NCBI GenBank assembly: GCA_950106755.1
Contig: OX467082.1
Span: 28,954,001 to 29,018,000, forward strand
Reading direction: 5' to 3'
Source: Climacium dendroides
Taxonomy: Eukaryota; Streptophyta; Bryopsida; Hypnales; Climaciaceae
Length of the DNA stretch: 64,000 bases
Position numbers and translations under genes: made by a program. Shown one piece after another: positions 1 through 11,940 of the stretch. The notes beneath the pieces are model-generated. The model had not been told where the DNA came from. It saw only the letters and a list, made by a program, of their open reading frames with translations, and did not search any database. Each line of letters starts with the position of its first letter. Positions within the stretch are counted from its first letter, which is position 1.

Positions 1-21
1 TTGAAGAGCTGCAATACTTAC

Positions 22-505
22 ATAGTCCATTGACAGGCGGCACTCCGGCAAGCTTCGCGTACCCAAGATCCTGCATTCCCAACCGAAAAAACCTTGTTAT
101 TCATTTTAAGTCCACCTCTGCGTCACACATGCTGCATCCCGAAAATAGGGGAATTGCGAATGGAGTGTGAAATTCTCGGGGTCCTTGTATTGCGCTTGCC
201 TGCGGAACTGCGAGACTGGCGATGGTGAGTCCTGCGATAAAATCGCTGATGAAAAACCTCGGTTTGTAATTGCTGAGCCATTCGAAGATGGGGAAGACGA
301 ACTTGAGGCCCAGCCATCCCTTCCTCCTTGGCGTCTGCCCCTTGAATTGCGCCACGGGAGCGTCGTAGAGAAAAGTCTCCCACAAGCCGTGGCCGACTTC
401 CTTTACCACGTTGCCGCGGGGCGGCACAGTCACCTTGTGCACCAGGGGCACTTCTTCTCCGCCGTATCGGCCATCCACCCCTCCGCCTTGCACATGCGGC
501 GCCAT
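22..505 (-). CDS. SULTR-type sulfate transporter, 5' part (exons 1-2), continues beyond the left edge
   Basis: Proton-coupled plasma-membrane sulfate transporter of the plant SULTR (SLC26) family; only the N-terminus is present. Exon 1 is 505-200, starting at an ATG in good context (GCGATGG); exon 2 is 70-22. Exon 1 gives 102 residues: a variable head, the family block HKVTVPP near residue 23, QFKGQTPRRKGWLG, FPIFEWLSNY, then the first membrane region FISDFIAGLTIASLAVPQ. Exon 2 continues in phase with DLGYAKLAGVPPVNGL, the conserved motif that follows PQ in SULTRs, and ends at a GTAAGT donor. The intron between them (199-71) has donor CAG|GCAAGC and acceptor TGCAG, a GC-AG intron. A 3' splice-like site (TTGTTGTTGCAG) lies 18 nt upstream of the ATG, suggesting a 5'UTR intron, which would make the in-frame codon at 535 intronic. 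SULTR1 versus SULTR3 cannot be settled from this fragment. Confidence 0.9.
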
Positions 506-3060
506 CGCTGCTGCTTCTCGCACCTGCAACAACAACCACTTGGGATAGTCAATTCACCATCCTCACTAATTTCCACAGCAGTCTTTCTCAAGACTTAGAC
601 TGCTCGAAGTGAAGGAGAACTGGGAGTTCGGGACGCATTAGTTCGGTTCGAATGACCAAATTCACAAGTTGAGTAATTTGAGTCAGTTCGTCCGCGGCGG
701 TTGTGGATATGGGGGAAACTCCGACGACGGAGAGGGCTACGAAATGTACGCTAGGTGCTCGGGAGAGACGACACTCTAGAATGCAAACCTGATTAAAACG
801 CACGCACTGGGTGTCAACTGAGGAACACTCGACTTCACTGCGAGAGGACACTCAAATTACGAAACTTGGACTGTGATAAAGCGGTTTGCTAATCATCACC
901 GACCGAGCCCAAACCTGATTGCACATCCTGTAATTACTAGAATTAGCGCACTAATATATAGCGACAGTGTCCACAATCCTGCATCCTTAAGCTCGTTCGA
1001 TCGACGTGACGACCTACCGGTCATCGATCGAAGGAACGCTTCAGTAATTATCCCTTCACGTTCAATCAAGGGACGTTTCACCTCCAGAGGTCTATTGAAG
1101 AATCGCTGCACGAGAATCGATCCCAGGTACCTGAAAATTTCGACATTGATATAAAATTCTACAGGTGGCTCACAATTGACATGTATGATTCCTCAAGCCT
1201 TTAAGAATTGGAGTCTGGTCAACACATCAAGAATCAAGCTTCCGAAGCTAGGTGCGTGCGGCAAGTGACGCCGACTTCAGCCTGCACCACAATAATTTTT
1301 TTTTTTTCAAAACTAGACTTTCTAAACTAGCTCCCCATCGATCGACCCCCTCGTTCGTACGAATCGTACAGCTTGGACAGAAAAGGAAAGTTCACGGTCC
1401 CTGAATCCTAAGAAAGCTCCTCACCAGTGGTGTCGGGATTGTTCAGGACTCCCAAATCGCAGACGACACTCGCGTCATGTAAATCAACATGTCCGCACAG
1501 GCTTTCTTTTATACGCAACATCTCTCTCCTTCCGGACGTCGACATCTGCAGGGTCAACTTGGGTTGCAAAGCGAAAGCAGCTCCAGAAGTGCTTTCAGTA
1601 TGGCTTGTCGCGGAGCACGAAGTACTATACTTTGCGATGACGTCGCTGGCTCCTGATAACCGGGACCACGACGCTGCCTTTTGGGATCTTCATGTGTTGA
1701 ACAGACTCCATCGATGCCATCGCTACTGTTCCCCGCCGTTCTGCAGTGGGAATGAACGCTGTCGCTTCTGGTTGACAGATGACAGATGGTTCCGAAGTGC
1801 TGGCTAGTAAGGATGATTCCCAAATGTCAACTGCTGGGTTGTTTCATTCGGATATCGAAGGATTTCTTTCACAAATTTCAAGGACAATTTACTTGAAGAC
1901 GGTGCAAGTACAGGCAAGCATCCTTGGCCGTACATATCTTTCCTTTTCAGATGTTTTTTTTGTAATAATTTACTGTTCGTCAATCAACTGCAGGTTCGCC
2001 AAGTCGCATATAACACCACACCCAGACCTCTACTTAGGATGGCATCACAGACTTCCAGATGCTACTAACTGAAGCTTAGAGCACCTGAAAAGCACATGCT
2101 CAAGATAGGACTGCCTGAGCCTATAAGTAAAGGTTTGCAGCTGGGGAAAAAGAAAACCCACCAGGGAACTTGCTATTTTACCACATATGATCGAATCTGG
2201 AAATTTTGAATCGAAGATCCCAGAGGGTAGAAAAGTTAGAGAAATATCAAATCAACCAATCTTAAAAATTGAGGCAATCAACTTTTACATATATCGGCGA
2301 GTGTTGGTTGGAATAAGCTTGTTGTCGACATTCAATTCCACCATCGCAATTGCTCCCCGATTCTATTATACACTCACTGAGGGTTCTCTTGAAGTCTTAA
2401 TTTGATAGTCATTCATTCTCCCCAATCGCATGGCCGGTAACTTAAGTACACACTAGACATCCCCAAAGCACATGATGTATGGAATTATTTTAACATTGTT
2501 TATTTTCAACAGTTGCATGTAAAAGAGATATTATTAATTTCTTGAGTTTGTAGAAACCAAGAAGGTGGTTCAGAAACGTTTTTCTTCGATACATATATTA
2601 TTCCTTACGACTATCAGATTTTGCATGCAATAAAGTGTGATTCGGGTGACATAGAGAGCTACCCCAAGCATGATTTCGGTTTGGTGCGAGAATAGAGAAT
2701 GCCATGAAAAGAAATGTGATATAAAAGTGTTTTGTGGCACGCCTGGCCAGGGTTCACAATGTCACATAGAACTCGAATCTCAGTGCTTGACAGACTATTT
2801 CATTGACTTCACTGATTGAATAAATTCATATTTGAATAGACTGTGAGAGAATCTACGATATGTATCCAAAGTTATGCAGATGATCAGGGCGCTGTATTGT
2901 ACTCTTGTTTGAATTTTTTTAAATTTTTCAGTTCCAGAGAGAGCATGCAAGAAGATGTACTTCCCTGTTTGAATTTTCGGCTGTCAATGGTGTAAATTCA
3001 TTAAGATTCTGTTCAAAATTTGGCTAAATTATATTCCATATTTCCTTTCATCCCTCGCAC
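506..3060. other. 5' flank of the sulfate transporter gene; no gene recognised
   Basis: Base composition up to about 2.1 kb is less AT-rich than the rest of the intergenic DNA, fitting a promoter and 5'UTR (including a probable UTR intron) for the minus-strand transporter. Short open frames occur on both strands, the longest about 126 codons at 1427-1807, but they overlap each other, lack recognisable motifs and have no convincing splice context. I see no coding gene. Confidence 0.4.
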
Positions 3061-3499
3061 ATAACATTGTTTAGCAATGAGGCAAGGATCCGTTCTGCAT
3101 CCTTCAAAAGGGACCCCACAATGAACAAAATTGCCTTATATGGCTCCTCAATCCCTAGTCCTTGCATTACTTGAAAATTCCCCTCTTAAGCATCTAGGAA
3201 GGCATGGGAGGATCATTACCTTATTATACAATGTTATATCAACCTAATATCTCCATGCATGCAATTGAGTTTTAGATTTATTGAAGGTTACCAAATTAAT
3301 TATAGGGATCAACTTTCCCTCCATATATAACATTATTTAACCATGTTGGAAAGGCCTATTATGTTTTGCTAGATACTAGGGAGAGACTTATTAGTTAATT
3401 CAAAGATTGGAATTGGTTGAGGAGCCATACAAGACAATTTTGTTGAGGTCTCCTTTACAAGGATGCAAAAGGATCCTTGCCTCATTGGTAAACAATGTC
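3061..3499. mobile_element. Non-autonomous element with ~90-bp terminal inverted repeats
   Basis: The left arm (3061-3151, containing AATGAGGCAAGGATCC) matches the reverse complement of the right arm (3417-3499, containing GGATCCTTGCCTCATT), with the same order of blocks in both: a GGATGCA-type block, a CAAAATTG block and GGCTCC. There is no coding capacity. The right half recurs in diverged form at 41181-41393 (AAAGATTGGGGTTGGTTGAGGAG) and weakly at 5161-5235. Superfamily not assigned; a clean target duplication was not found. Confidence 0.7.
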
Positions 3500-3502
3500 A
3501 TA

Positions 3503-3911
3503 TAAGGTAACTACACCTAAAATCAACCGAATAAGCAATTCAACATGATTTCCACTATTGAATTGAATTTTTTTATGAGGTCTTGATGGTAGAATGAAAA
3601 GGAAATTCTCTATTTTCATAGAATGCATTTCATAAACACCGTATGAATAAACTATAAATATTCAAGGTGCTAAAAAGAGGTGTTTCTATAATGAACCCCT
3701 AGACTCTCTAGAATTCCCTACACAAAGGTCAAATTCACAGAATCTGTCATCTCAAACCATTTTTAAGATGACGTGGACCCCTGAGAATTCAAGTGCCGAA
3801 TCAGACCTTCACGTACAAATGGTACAGTAGTAGAAGTACATAGTAGGCAAGAATCTTTAGAGGTCGGTTCCAAAAAGGGGTCGATTGAAATTAGGTGTAG
3901 TTACCTTATCT
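3503..3911. mobile_element. Small inverted-repeat element (MITE-like)
   Basis: Ends are inverted copies: TAAGGTAACTACACCTAA at the left and TTAGGTGTAGTTACCTTA at the right, extending through a further TCAA/TTGA block. It directly abuts the element ending near 3499. A similar left end, with AAATAAGCAATTC, occurs at about 60353-60400. No open frame. Confidence 0.6.
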
Positions 3912-3935
3912 CACCAAGTAAGAGAGGAGTGGTGA

Positions 3936-4005
3936 AAGTGTAGAATCTCTGCCTTGATGAGTATCTCTCCTTTATTATTCTGAAAGTAGGAGAGATTCTA
4001 CACTT
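3936..4005. repeat. Perfect 15-bp inverted repeat (hairpin)
   Basis: AAGTGTAGAATCTCT at 3936-3950 and its exact reverse complement at 3991-4005, separated by 40 nt. Likely a transposon fragment; a small-RNA hairpin is possible but unsupported. Confidence 0.6.
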
Positions 4006-4076
4006 CCCGAAGCATCTGCCAGCTGGATTGCTTCATGCTCAACCAAGTAAGAATCTTCTATCAGCTGATCATCAAG

Positions 4077-4750
4077 TCATGCAATCAGCAATCTTCGACA
4101 GACAAAACTTCTAAAAATGAATGAAACGGCTTGAAGTTGAGCTTGACTCTGCTTTCTCTCATTAGCGTAATAAACAGAAAGTCCGTCATAACGGAACCCA
4201 CTTGCTCCAGTCTCTTGCGAGAATGAAGAGGCAGCAACTCTTGTGTGTGTCATGCTGCAACTGGGGTCACTACGACCAATGTGTGTTTTTTTAACAATAT
4301 CACGTGTCTCGGGATCCGGTCCAGGTTCAATGTACGGAGCTCGAAAGGCAGTCCCGCAGGTGCATTCACCCGAATCTCCGCCAGCCTCGTGAACCCTAAA
4401 ATTGGCCATGAACTGGATGTGCCGATGTGGGTCGAGCTGCCAGACGGGATTCCATACAAATTGGGCCAAAGGGAGAGGATCCATTTGGAAAGATGGGTAC
4501 TGTAGGTACAGAAACGGGGATTAAATGCGGCTAGATTCATGATGGGAAGGGGCTAGATTCCTAAGCTTCCATGGGTTGACAATGCGCGATGGGGAACTCG
4601 GAAGCGCCTCTGGAAGGGCTCACCTCCCCAGTTGTCGCGAAAGCAGCAAAAGATTCCCGTCGAAAGGACACATTCAGTGTACTTGGTCCGGATTCCGGAC
4701 CATCGAACTATGACGAGGACAGGTGATATTTGCTGTGATTGGGATTGAAT
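4077..4750. other. GC-richer patch with overlapping open frames, identity unknown
   Basis: Composition rises above that of its neighbours, and open frames exist on both strands (minus 4484-4077, 135 codons; minus 4540-4250; plus 4245-4505). The longest minus-strand frame has a Cys/Gly-rich stretch (GGDSGECTCGTAF), but I do not recognise a family. It could be a decayed gene fragment or a low-copy regulatory region. Confidence 0.2.
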
Positions 4751-7700
4751 TTAGTCGATGAATTCTCCCCCAAGATGCCAGAATTTATTAGATATTATAC
4801 ACATATAGCGGCATGCGAGTAGCGGCCAATGATAAAGAGCAAAAAAAAGCGGTCGCGTGTCCGCGAAATCATGGGTAGGTACGGATGAAGTCAATTTCGG
4901 ATGGATATCAGAAAATAATTTTTTTTTTAAATTGCGACCACGCAATCGCGTTTGTAAGTTTTGTGAAAATGTGATTTGAAATTCGATCGGATACTTATCT
5001 CAAAAGTTATCGAACTAGGACAGTTGCGGCGTAGGCAAGGTGTTAAAAAGAGGAGGTAAGATTCTAGTGGGCAATTCAAGTTGTTGGACAAGTTGCAAAA
5101 AGAAAAGAAAAAGGTAGTTCTTTCACTTTGATTGGTAATATTTGATCATCTATGAAGGCACATAACATTGTTAACATGGTTGGTCCATTCTCTCTTGGAG
5201 AAGAGATAATGCCTCTTTAGATACTTGGGAGAAAGTTTGGTTATGATCCAAACGATACTATCGGCTAGCCAGTTGTAGGTTTGGGTTGGGTTGTGTCAAT
5301 GTTGTTGGATGGGTTTGTGATTCATCAACGAGCTTTCGGTTGGGTGCACAAAGTCAACAATGCATTTGTAGACAAGTGGGTACATGACAACTCCAAATTA
5401 GCTTGAACTTCATGGCTATAGTATGTGTTGCAACGTTGAGGGGGGGCCGTGTTTCGGGGGAGCAAAAGGAACCTCTCTAACATTGATTAATAATGTTATG
5501 CATCGAGCTACAAAAAGTCATCACATCTTCATGCTAGAAGCCTTGACTCTCTTTGCAAATTGTCAAACAACGAATCATTGATATCACACAATGGTTGTGT
5601 GTTTCAAAATTGTATAACACTAAATTCTCCATAACAATGAGTCAAAATCTTTTGCTTTATCAAGCAAGGTCAACAAATACATTTTTTAAAACTTCAAAAG
5701 CTAAAATTTTGTAATCAACATCAAGAAAGCTTCCATGCTTTTTTTTTTATACTATCATGACATTTGTCAAAACTTTTGATGGATGAATGCATTAATAGAT
5801 GAAATAATTCACAATGATTGTATCATAACCTTTGGTGGCTAATTGCATTGATCGATGAAATAATTCATAATGAAATGTACATTAGTAGACAAGCAAAGAT
5901 TGCCTACATATAGATATCTCCAAATGGTGCATTTGTACACAAGAATTAGACAACTCCATTTGAATGACAAGTGCACTAAAGTGCCTAGACATAGATATCT
6001 CCAAACAATGGATTTATGCATATGAGTTAAACAACTCTACTTAGATGAAAGGTGCACTAAACAAAGCATTAGACTTAAACAACTCCTTGATAAAAACAAT
6101 TGTATTTGAACTTGGAGTTAGACAACTCCAAATGGAAGATCAAGATTTGCATAAAATATGAATTTATATTTAAAATATTTTTAAGCATAAATAATACTTT
6201 TGCTTTAGTGGATGGTTCTAGATAGAACCAAAAATAAAAAAATAAAGATAGAAAATAAGTCATAGTCTACCTTAAGGATTAATAGTTGATGGAGCTTGGG
6301 GGTGAGGAGAAATCTTTTTGGAGATTGATCTTTCTTTATGATCAAATGATTTGATCTCTTTATAAAAACAATCTTATTAATAATTATATTAATTTTTTTG
6401 CTCTTAATTGGATTCCATTATAGGAAATTTGTAACACACACATTGCCATTGTAACTTATTATGCTTTATTAACTTGAATTCCATTTTTTTTTAATTCTTT
6501 CATTTTTTTTTGTTGTATGAACTAAATTGATGGTTTTTGATGACCTTTTTGTAAAATTGAATTTGTCCTTTTAGTGTTTATAAACACAATTTATAAGTGC
6601 CATCTATGCCTATTCAAGTGATAGAAATTCAATTAATATTGTATACTTATGAGCATCTCCACCATGTATGTGATGTTTTAAATCATTGAATGGACTTTCA
6701 TATTGTCATGTCTTTCAAAACAAGATTATTGACCTATCCATATTCCAATAGTGTTGAAATTTCATTGAATATATTGTCCCGATAAGCTTACACAACATTT
6801 CTAATGCTTTATTGAGGTAGTGAATAGACTATATATCATACTCAAATTTCATTATATTAAAACTTATTCATGAAATTGTTTGCAATCATCTCAAAAGCCT
6901 TTATACACTAATTATCAATTGTTTTAGTGTTTTCTCAATGTTTTTGTAGGTTTCTACTAAAGAGTTATTATGTCATTACTAAAATAAGACTAAAATCACC
7001 TTCCAAAATAATAAAAGTGACATATTCTTGAAAAGTATTATTTCTTATCAAGGTAATTTTTTAAAATATAAAGAAATTTAAATTTAAATTTAAATGGTCG
7101 TATCCATTTTTTAAATAATTTTCATTAGCTATATTTAATCATTACTTTCATAATTGTGCTTAAAAAATGCTCTACTATGTAAAGTGTAATGATATAAGTA
7201 CAAGTTCCTTATGTGACCATCCAATTTTTTTGATGTCATTGCCAATTGCCAAAGAATGATATGGAAATGGAATATGATGTAGTATGCAACCAAACAATGT
7301 ATACACATCACCCTTGCTTGCCACCCCAACTCAAAAAATCCAAGCCCATTGATGTGCATAAAATAATTGACTCCCCCTTCCCATATTGTTGATTTGAATT
7401 GCACACAAAAATAGTTTCGATTGAATCCCCATTGTCAATCTCGAATATGGTACTTATGAAATATAATAATATATGAAATACAATATATGAAATCCACAAA
7501 ATTATATATAATGTATATAGATACATGATATATGATATATGAATACATGTGGATAAATAATAAAGACACATATATTGATAGATGATATGGTGAATATATC
7601 GTCTATCAATTGCAATGACAACAACTTCCAAAAAAATATAAGCAGAAAAGAGGTACAAAATGAATTTCATAAGCACATCATGATTGTGAATGTGAATTAA

Positions 7701-8241
7701 TTAATCAACAAATTATGTCAATTGACACTATGCCTATACACCCACAAAATGCACACAAATGAAATATGATGTACTATATGTCTTAGTTCATATGTACATT
7801 GTTTTTTATTTGGAGGTTAAGTAAGAGATACAAAACTATATGGAAACTTCAAAAATATGTAAAGCAATTCATCAAAGTTATAGTAGCTCTTAAAATATTT
7901 GTAAACTTACAAAAAATGCTAGAGTTGATTGAGGAATTAAAAGATTTTTTACAAAATTATAACATGTTATGTTACAAGTAACATTTTTTATAAAATAAAA
8001 TAAAATTTAATTTTTTATCGATTTCTATTGATTTTTAATTTAATCAAATTTATGGGTGAAAATAACTCTTAACAGAACTAAAATATTTTCAAGACTCTAT
8101 AGTAATGTATCTTGTCATAGAGGTTTATTCCAACCCCCACCCAAATTAAATATTTTTAAAAATTCCCCAATCCATCCTTCCAAACCAAATTAAATATTTT
8201 TTTTATCCCCAAATCCAAACTCAAACTCAAACCTAACATTA
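4751..8241. other. AT-rich intergenic DNA with local degenerate repeats
   Basis: No gene seen. At 5780-6090 there are degenerate local repeats: TAATAGATGAAATAATTCA versus TGATCGATGAAATAATTCA, and ATAGATATCTCCAAA twice followed by AACAACTC-type blocks. The 5161-5235 stretch is a faint relative of the 3061-3499 element. The rest is low-complexity A/T sequence. Confidence 0.5.
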
Positions 8242-8518
8242 GAGAAAATATGGACTATCCGGAGGGCCGCTTAAGAAGTGCCTGAAGGACCCCTCTATTA
8301 CTTTTATTTTGTCTGCTCATAAATTTTTCCCCTATTTACATGCATTGTCAGCCCAATGAATTGTTAGAACATTGAATGATACAAAATGATAGTTAAATGA
8401 TGGACGGAGCGGCACATTAAACCGGAACTTAACTAAAACTAAACTAAGGCACATGTCTGACATTCCGGGGTAAGAAAAGCAGATATGCCCTTTGATAGTA
8501 AGATATTCATATAAGGTT
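8242..8518. mobile_element. TA-flanked MITE, copy 1 (right end missing)
   Basis: It begins TA|GAGAAAATATGGACTATCC and is nearly identical by eye over about 275 bp to 9987-10260. Homology stops near 8518, before the right inverted terminus, so the copy is truncated. Same family as 9987-10363 and 61099-61464. Confidence 0.8.
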
Positions 8519-8819
8519 GTGAGTGAATCTCACTAGAAATGCCCAATTTGGACCCTAAATGAGCTAAATGGGACTCTAAAAAACCATGACAACATACTTC
8601 CCTCAAGCCAAATCCCTAAATTCAACCATGGACTCACCCATGGACCTTTCACCAATCATGCAAGAGTTTTCAGCATTCAAATTGTGGAAGACCATAGATA
8701 TGTACTCAAAAATGCAACACTCAACATAGATTGTAATCAAAATTACATTTAAACTTAGTTGAAGTCACAAAACAAGGAGGAGAACAACTCGAATTGCCAT
8801 CCATGAGGCAACTGGACTC

Positions 8820-9340
8820 TCTCCACCAAAATGGCTGCCATTTCTCTTTCCTTGCTTCAAATCTAGTGAGATTTATCACTTTGTATAGCTAACTTCACGA
8901 TCCATTCTCCCTCCAAATTTCACTTCAACAAACCTTGCCAATCTTCCGCAATTGCTCCTCAAAGTTGTAGCTCCATTTGAAGGCGGCAACTGACCTCCCT
9001 CTACAAAAATAAACACCCTTTCTTCATTGTTACTCCAAATTGGGCGATCTTGGTCTTTATAGAAATTCTACTTGATGATGCAGCTTTTCTCCAAAATTCA
9101 GCCTCAATCAACCTTCCATCCCTCCACGATGACTTGCCAAAGTTGGTGACCTTGATTTGCCGCGGCAGCAGATCACCTTGCACAAAAATGGCTACCAATT
9201 CTTTATTTTAGCTCCAAATGAGCTGAGCCATACCTTTTTGGAAAGGTAACTTCAAGGCGCACTCATCCTTCAAATTTCAGCTCCATCACTTGTACTGTCT
9301 GCCCGCAATTGCTCCTCAAGTTGGCAGTTCTAATGGCAAT
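8820..9340. repeat. Diverged tandem repeat, three units of about 150-190 bp
   Basis: Units begin near 8820, 9000 and 9185 with ACAAAAATGGCT-like starts, continue through CTCCAAATTTCA(G)CT-like blocks, and in units 1 and 3 end with CGCAATTGCTCCTCAA. The short frame at 9001-9198 on the minus strand arises from this repeat and is not a gene. Confidence 0.6.
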
Positions 9341-9986
9341 TCTCAAAACCTAACTTCTCTTCATGATTTCTCATTCAACCTTCCATTTGACCTCAACCAC
9401 CTCCATTTTTCACCTGATTGTCACTTCAATTTAGTGAAAACCTACTTGACTAATTGCCTATGATCCTAATTCAACTCCTTGCATTCATTGTCCTCCCCCC
9501 CCAAAAAAACACGCACACACATACAAAAAAATGCAAGAGAACCAAGAGCAAGAGAAGAAGAGAGCTCCAAATCCTAATTCGCTTTTTTCCCTATTTTCCC
9601 AAGTTACTAACTCCTACTTACCTTCATCCATCCTTCATTTATTGAAAAATGCCTTTAAATTACTATTTTGTCTAATTTAGTGCTCCTATGACTATGTAAG
9701 TATTTTCCTAATAGTTTTCAATTCAATAACTTTTTTTTGTATTTTTATGTTTCTTCTTTACTCATAGTTTCCCATTCATATTAGATTCATTTCTAATTCT
9801 ATGCTTGGTTTCCACTTGATGTTTTGTATTTTTACTTTTTATGTTTTTTAGTTAATAATTTGATCTAGGTTCATTTTCTATGAACTAAAAAGTGTTCAAC
9901 CTAATGGTTGTAGCTTACTTTAGGATATTAACATTTTTAAATTTAAAAACTAACACCTAATTTTCATATTTTCAATTATCATAAAT
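9341..9986. other. AT-rich spacer, nothing recognised
   Basis: Contains a short C-run and A-rich stretch near 9490-9530 and a polypurine stretch to about 9570. No gene or element boundary seen. Confidence 0.5.
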
Positions 9987-10363
9987 GTGAACCAATATGG
10001 ACTGTCCGGAGGACCGCATAAGAAGTGCCTGAAGGACCCCTCTATTACTTTTATTTTGTCCATTCATAAATTTCCCCCCTATTTACATGCATTGTCAGCC
10101 CAATGAATCGTTAGAGCATTGAATGATACAAAATGATAGTTAAATGATGGACGGAGCAGCACATTAAATCGGAACTTAACTAAAATTAAACTAAGGCACA
10201 TGTCTGACATTCCGGGGTAAGAAAAGCAGATATACCCTTTGATAGTAAGATATTTATATAAGGTGAATATTAGAGATGTTGTACTTTTTACATTATTGTA
10301 TGGCTCCAATAATAAACTGGTTTGTCACACCCCAACGGCCTTCTAGAAAGTCTAAAATTTCTC
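9987..10363. mobile_element. TA-flanked MITE, copy 2
   Basis: The left end reads AATATGGACTGTCCGGAGG (outermost bases diverged). The right end, GGCCTTCTAGAAAG...TTTCTC|TA, is its inverted counterpart and matches the right end of the copy at 61099-61464. The internal ~250 bp is almost the same as 8242-8518. No coding capacity. Confidence 0.8.
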
Positions 10364-10452
10364 TAATGCCCAACCCAACCCCTAAACATTCCCCCACCCC
10401 TAATTTGTAATTTCAAGTTGACATGGGATTTTGCAATTGATATGGGATTTTA

Positions 10453-10454
<2 letters not shown>

Positions 10455-10516
<62 letters not shown>
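10455..10516. repeat. (TA)n microsatellite, about 62 bp
   Basis: Uninterrupted alternating T and A. The open frames here encoding Tyr-Ile repeats are artefacts. Confidence 0.97.
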
Positions 10517-10518
<2 letters not shown>

Positions 10519-11535
10519 TTTGTAATTGTAACCATACTCATACTCATATCCTTATTTATATCCGTATATATTTTTTGTACTTATATCTATTTTTTATATC
10601 CATATACATCTTCTATACATGTATCCATGTTCGTACCTATATTCAGATTTGTATCTATTTTCATATACATATTCATATTTTAGATCAATGGCTTGGAGAT
10701 TGGTTTTATTTTTTTTTCTATGAGTAGATATCTCGTCTAAAATTTTTTTAAATTAAAAATGAGAGGGAGGCAAGAGCGGAATGGGGTGCATCTTTTCACT
10801 AGATAATGAATAGAATGATTATTCTTTGGGGAATTTTGTAGCAAGAATTTTATGAACTTTAAAATTTTATTGAGAAAAATGTTATTGACCAAAATATGAT
10901 TTCAAATACTCATATTTTTATAATTTATTCCAAAAAATTCCAAAAAAATTAAATATAATAATATATAAATATTTTATATACTTTTCAAACTTTCTATAAT
11001 TTTTTTGGAGTAAATTATAGAAATTTAAGTATTTAGAATCATATTTTGGTCAGCAATATTTCACTTCATAAATTTTTTTAAATTCACAAGATTCTTACAA
11101 CAAAATTCCAAACTGAATTTTCATTACACTTACTAAAGCTCTAGTTCTGAAAAAAAATTATATTAGAATTTTATATAAATAATGATTTTATGAACAATAT
11201 TTTTTTAAATATTAATTTTGATTTTAAATTTTTTTTAAATTAATTTAAAAATCATCATTTTGTACAAGTTTGTCTAAAATTTGTTAAAATTATTGTAATT
11301 TTTCAATTAGTTATGACAATTTTTGAAGTGTATGAGAACTCATGAAATCTACTATAAATGATTAAACAAGTAGAGATGTTATTTAATTCCTAAATAACCA
11401 TGTACAATTGATAAATATAATTGGCTATAATTTTTTCATTTGGAATTAATAATAGATGAAAATATCTTATAAATCACTACTTAAATCTTAAATTTGTAAA
11501 ATTTACAATCATTGACATCTTTGGTGTTCCCCAAT
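10517..11535. other. AT-rich intergenic DNA
   Basis: Degenerate T/A-rich sequence with TATA/CATAT motifs near 10530-10690 next to the microsatellite. An imperfect inverted repeat around 10850-11100 (CAAAATATGATTTCAAATACT versus its complement near 11030-11050, shown only in part) may be an old foldback element. No gene seen. Confidence 0.4.
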
Positions 11536-11940
11536 CTAAAATAACTTGAATTTTTTTGAGTTCATCAATATGCCATTGCTTGAGATAATGTAACCAATGA
11601 ACTCTGCTAAAAATTTGTGGAAGATACACTTTTCAAACTTTATATATAAAACAACGTTCTGAAGCTTTTTGAGGATTAGTTTTACACGTTTTACATACTG
11701 CTTTGCATCCTTAAAATATACAAGAATGTCATTCAGATAGAAAACAACAAAGATGTTTAAAAATTCTTGAAATATATTCTTTATCAGGTTTTGAAAAATT
11801 ATTAGCATATTCATAAGTTCAAAAGGTATAACATTGTACATGTAGAATTTGTCTTGATGCATTCTTTTTTATTGCATAATTGCCAATTATGTAGTTAGTA
11901 AATAGATTCAATTTAAAGTACATTCTAATTAAGGTGCGCC
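11536..11940 (-). pseudogene. Decayed Ty3/gypsy reverse transcriptase fragment
   Basis: The minus-strand frame 11862-11536 resembles the middle of a Ty3/gypsy reverse transcriptase: a PFEL/PFGL-like block, an FQ...I..IF helix, the active-site box, and a GYIIS-like segment like the 'FLGHIIS' motif. The catalytic YxDD box reads YLND, so a metal-binding aspartate is lost. The upstream part (a YFKLNLF-like block) lies in another frame at about 11860-11940, so there is at least one frameshift. No LTRs, integrase or RNase H are found nearby. A dead fragment that abuts the tandem array starting at 11939. Confidence 0.75.

Noticed and set aside
7308..7676. 122-codon minus-strand frame
   Set aside because: Composed of Tyr/Ile/Leu-rich residues from AT-rich DNA with no motif; not a gene.
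9454..9645. 63-codon frame with Lys/Thr/His runs
   Set aside because: Product of a C-run followed by an A-rich/CA-rich stretch; no coding character.
10431..10727. Open frames rich in Tyr-Ile repeats
   Set aside because: Translation of the (TA)n microsatellite and adjoining low-complexity sequence. The same applies to 24019-24207.
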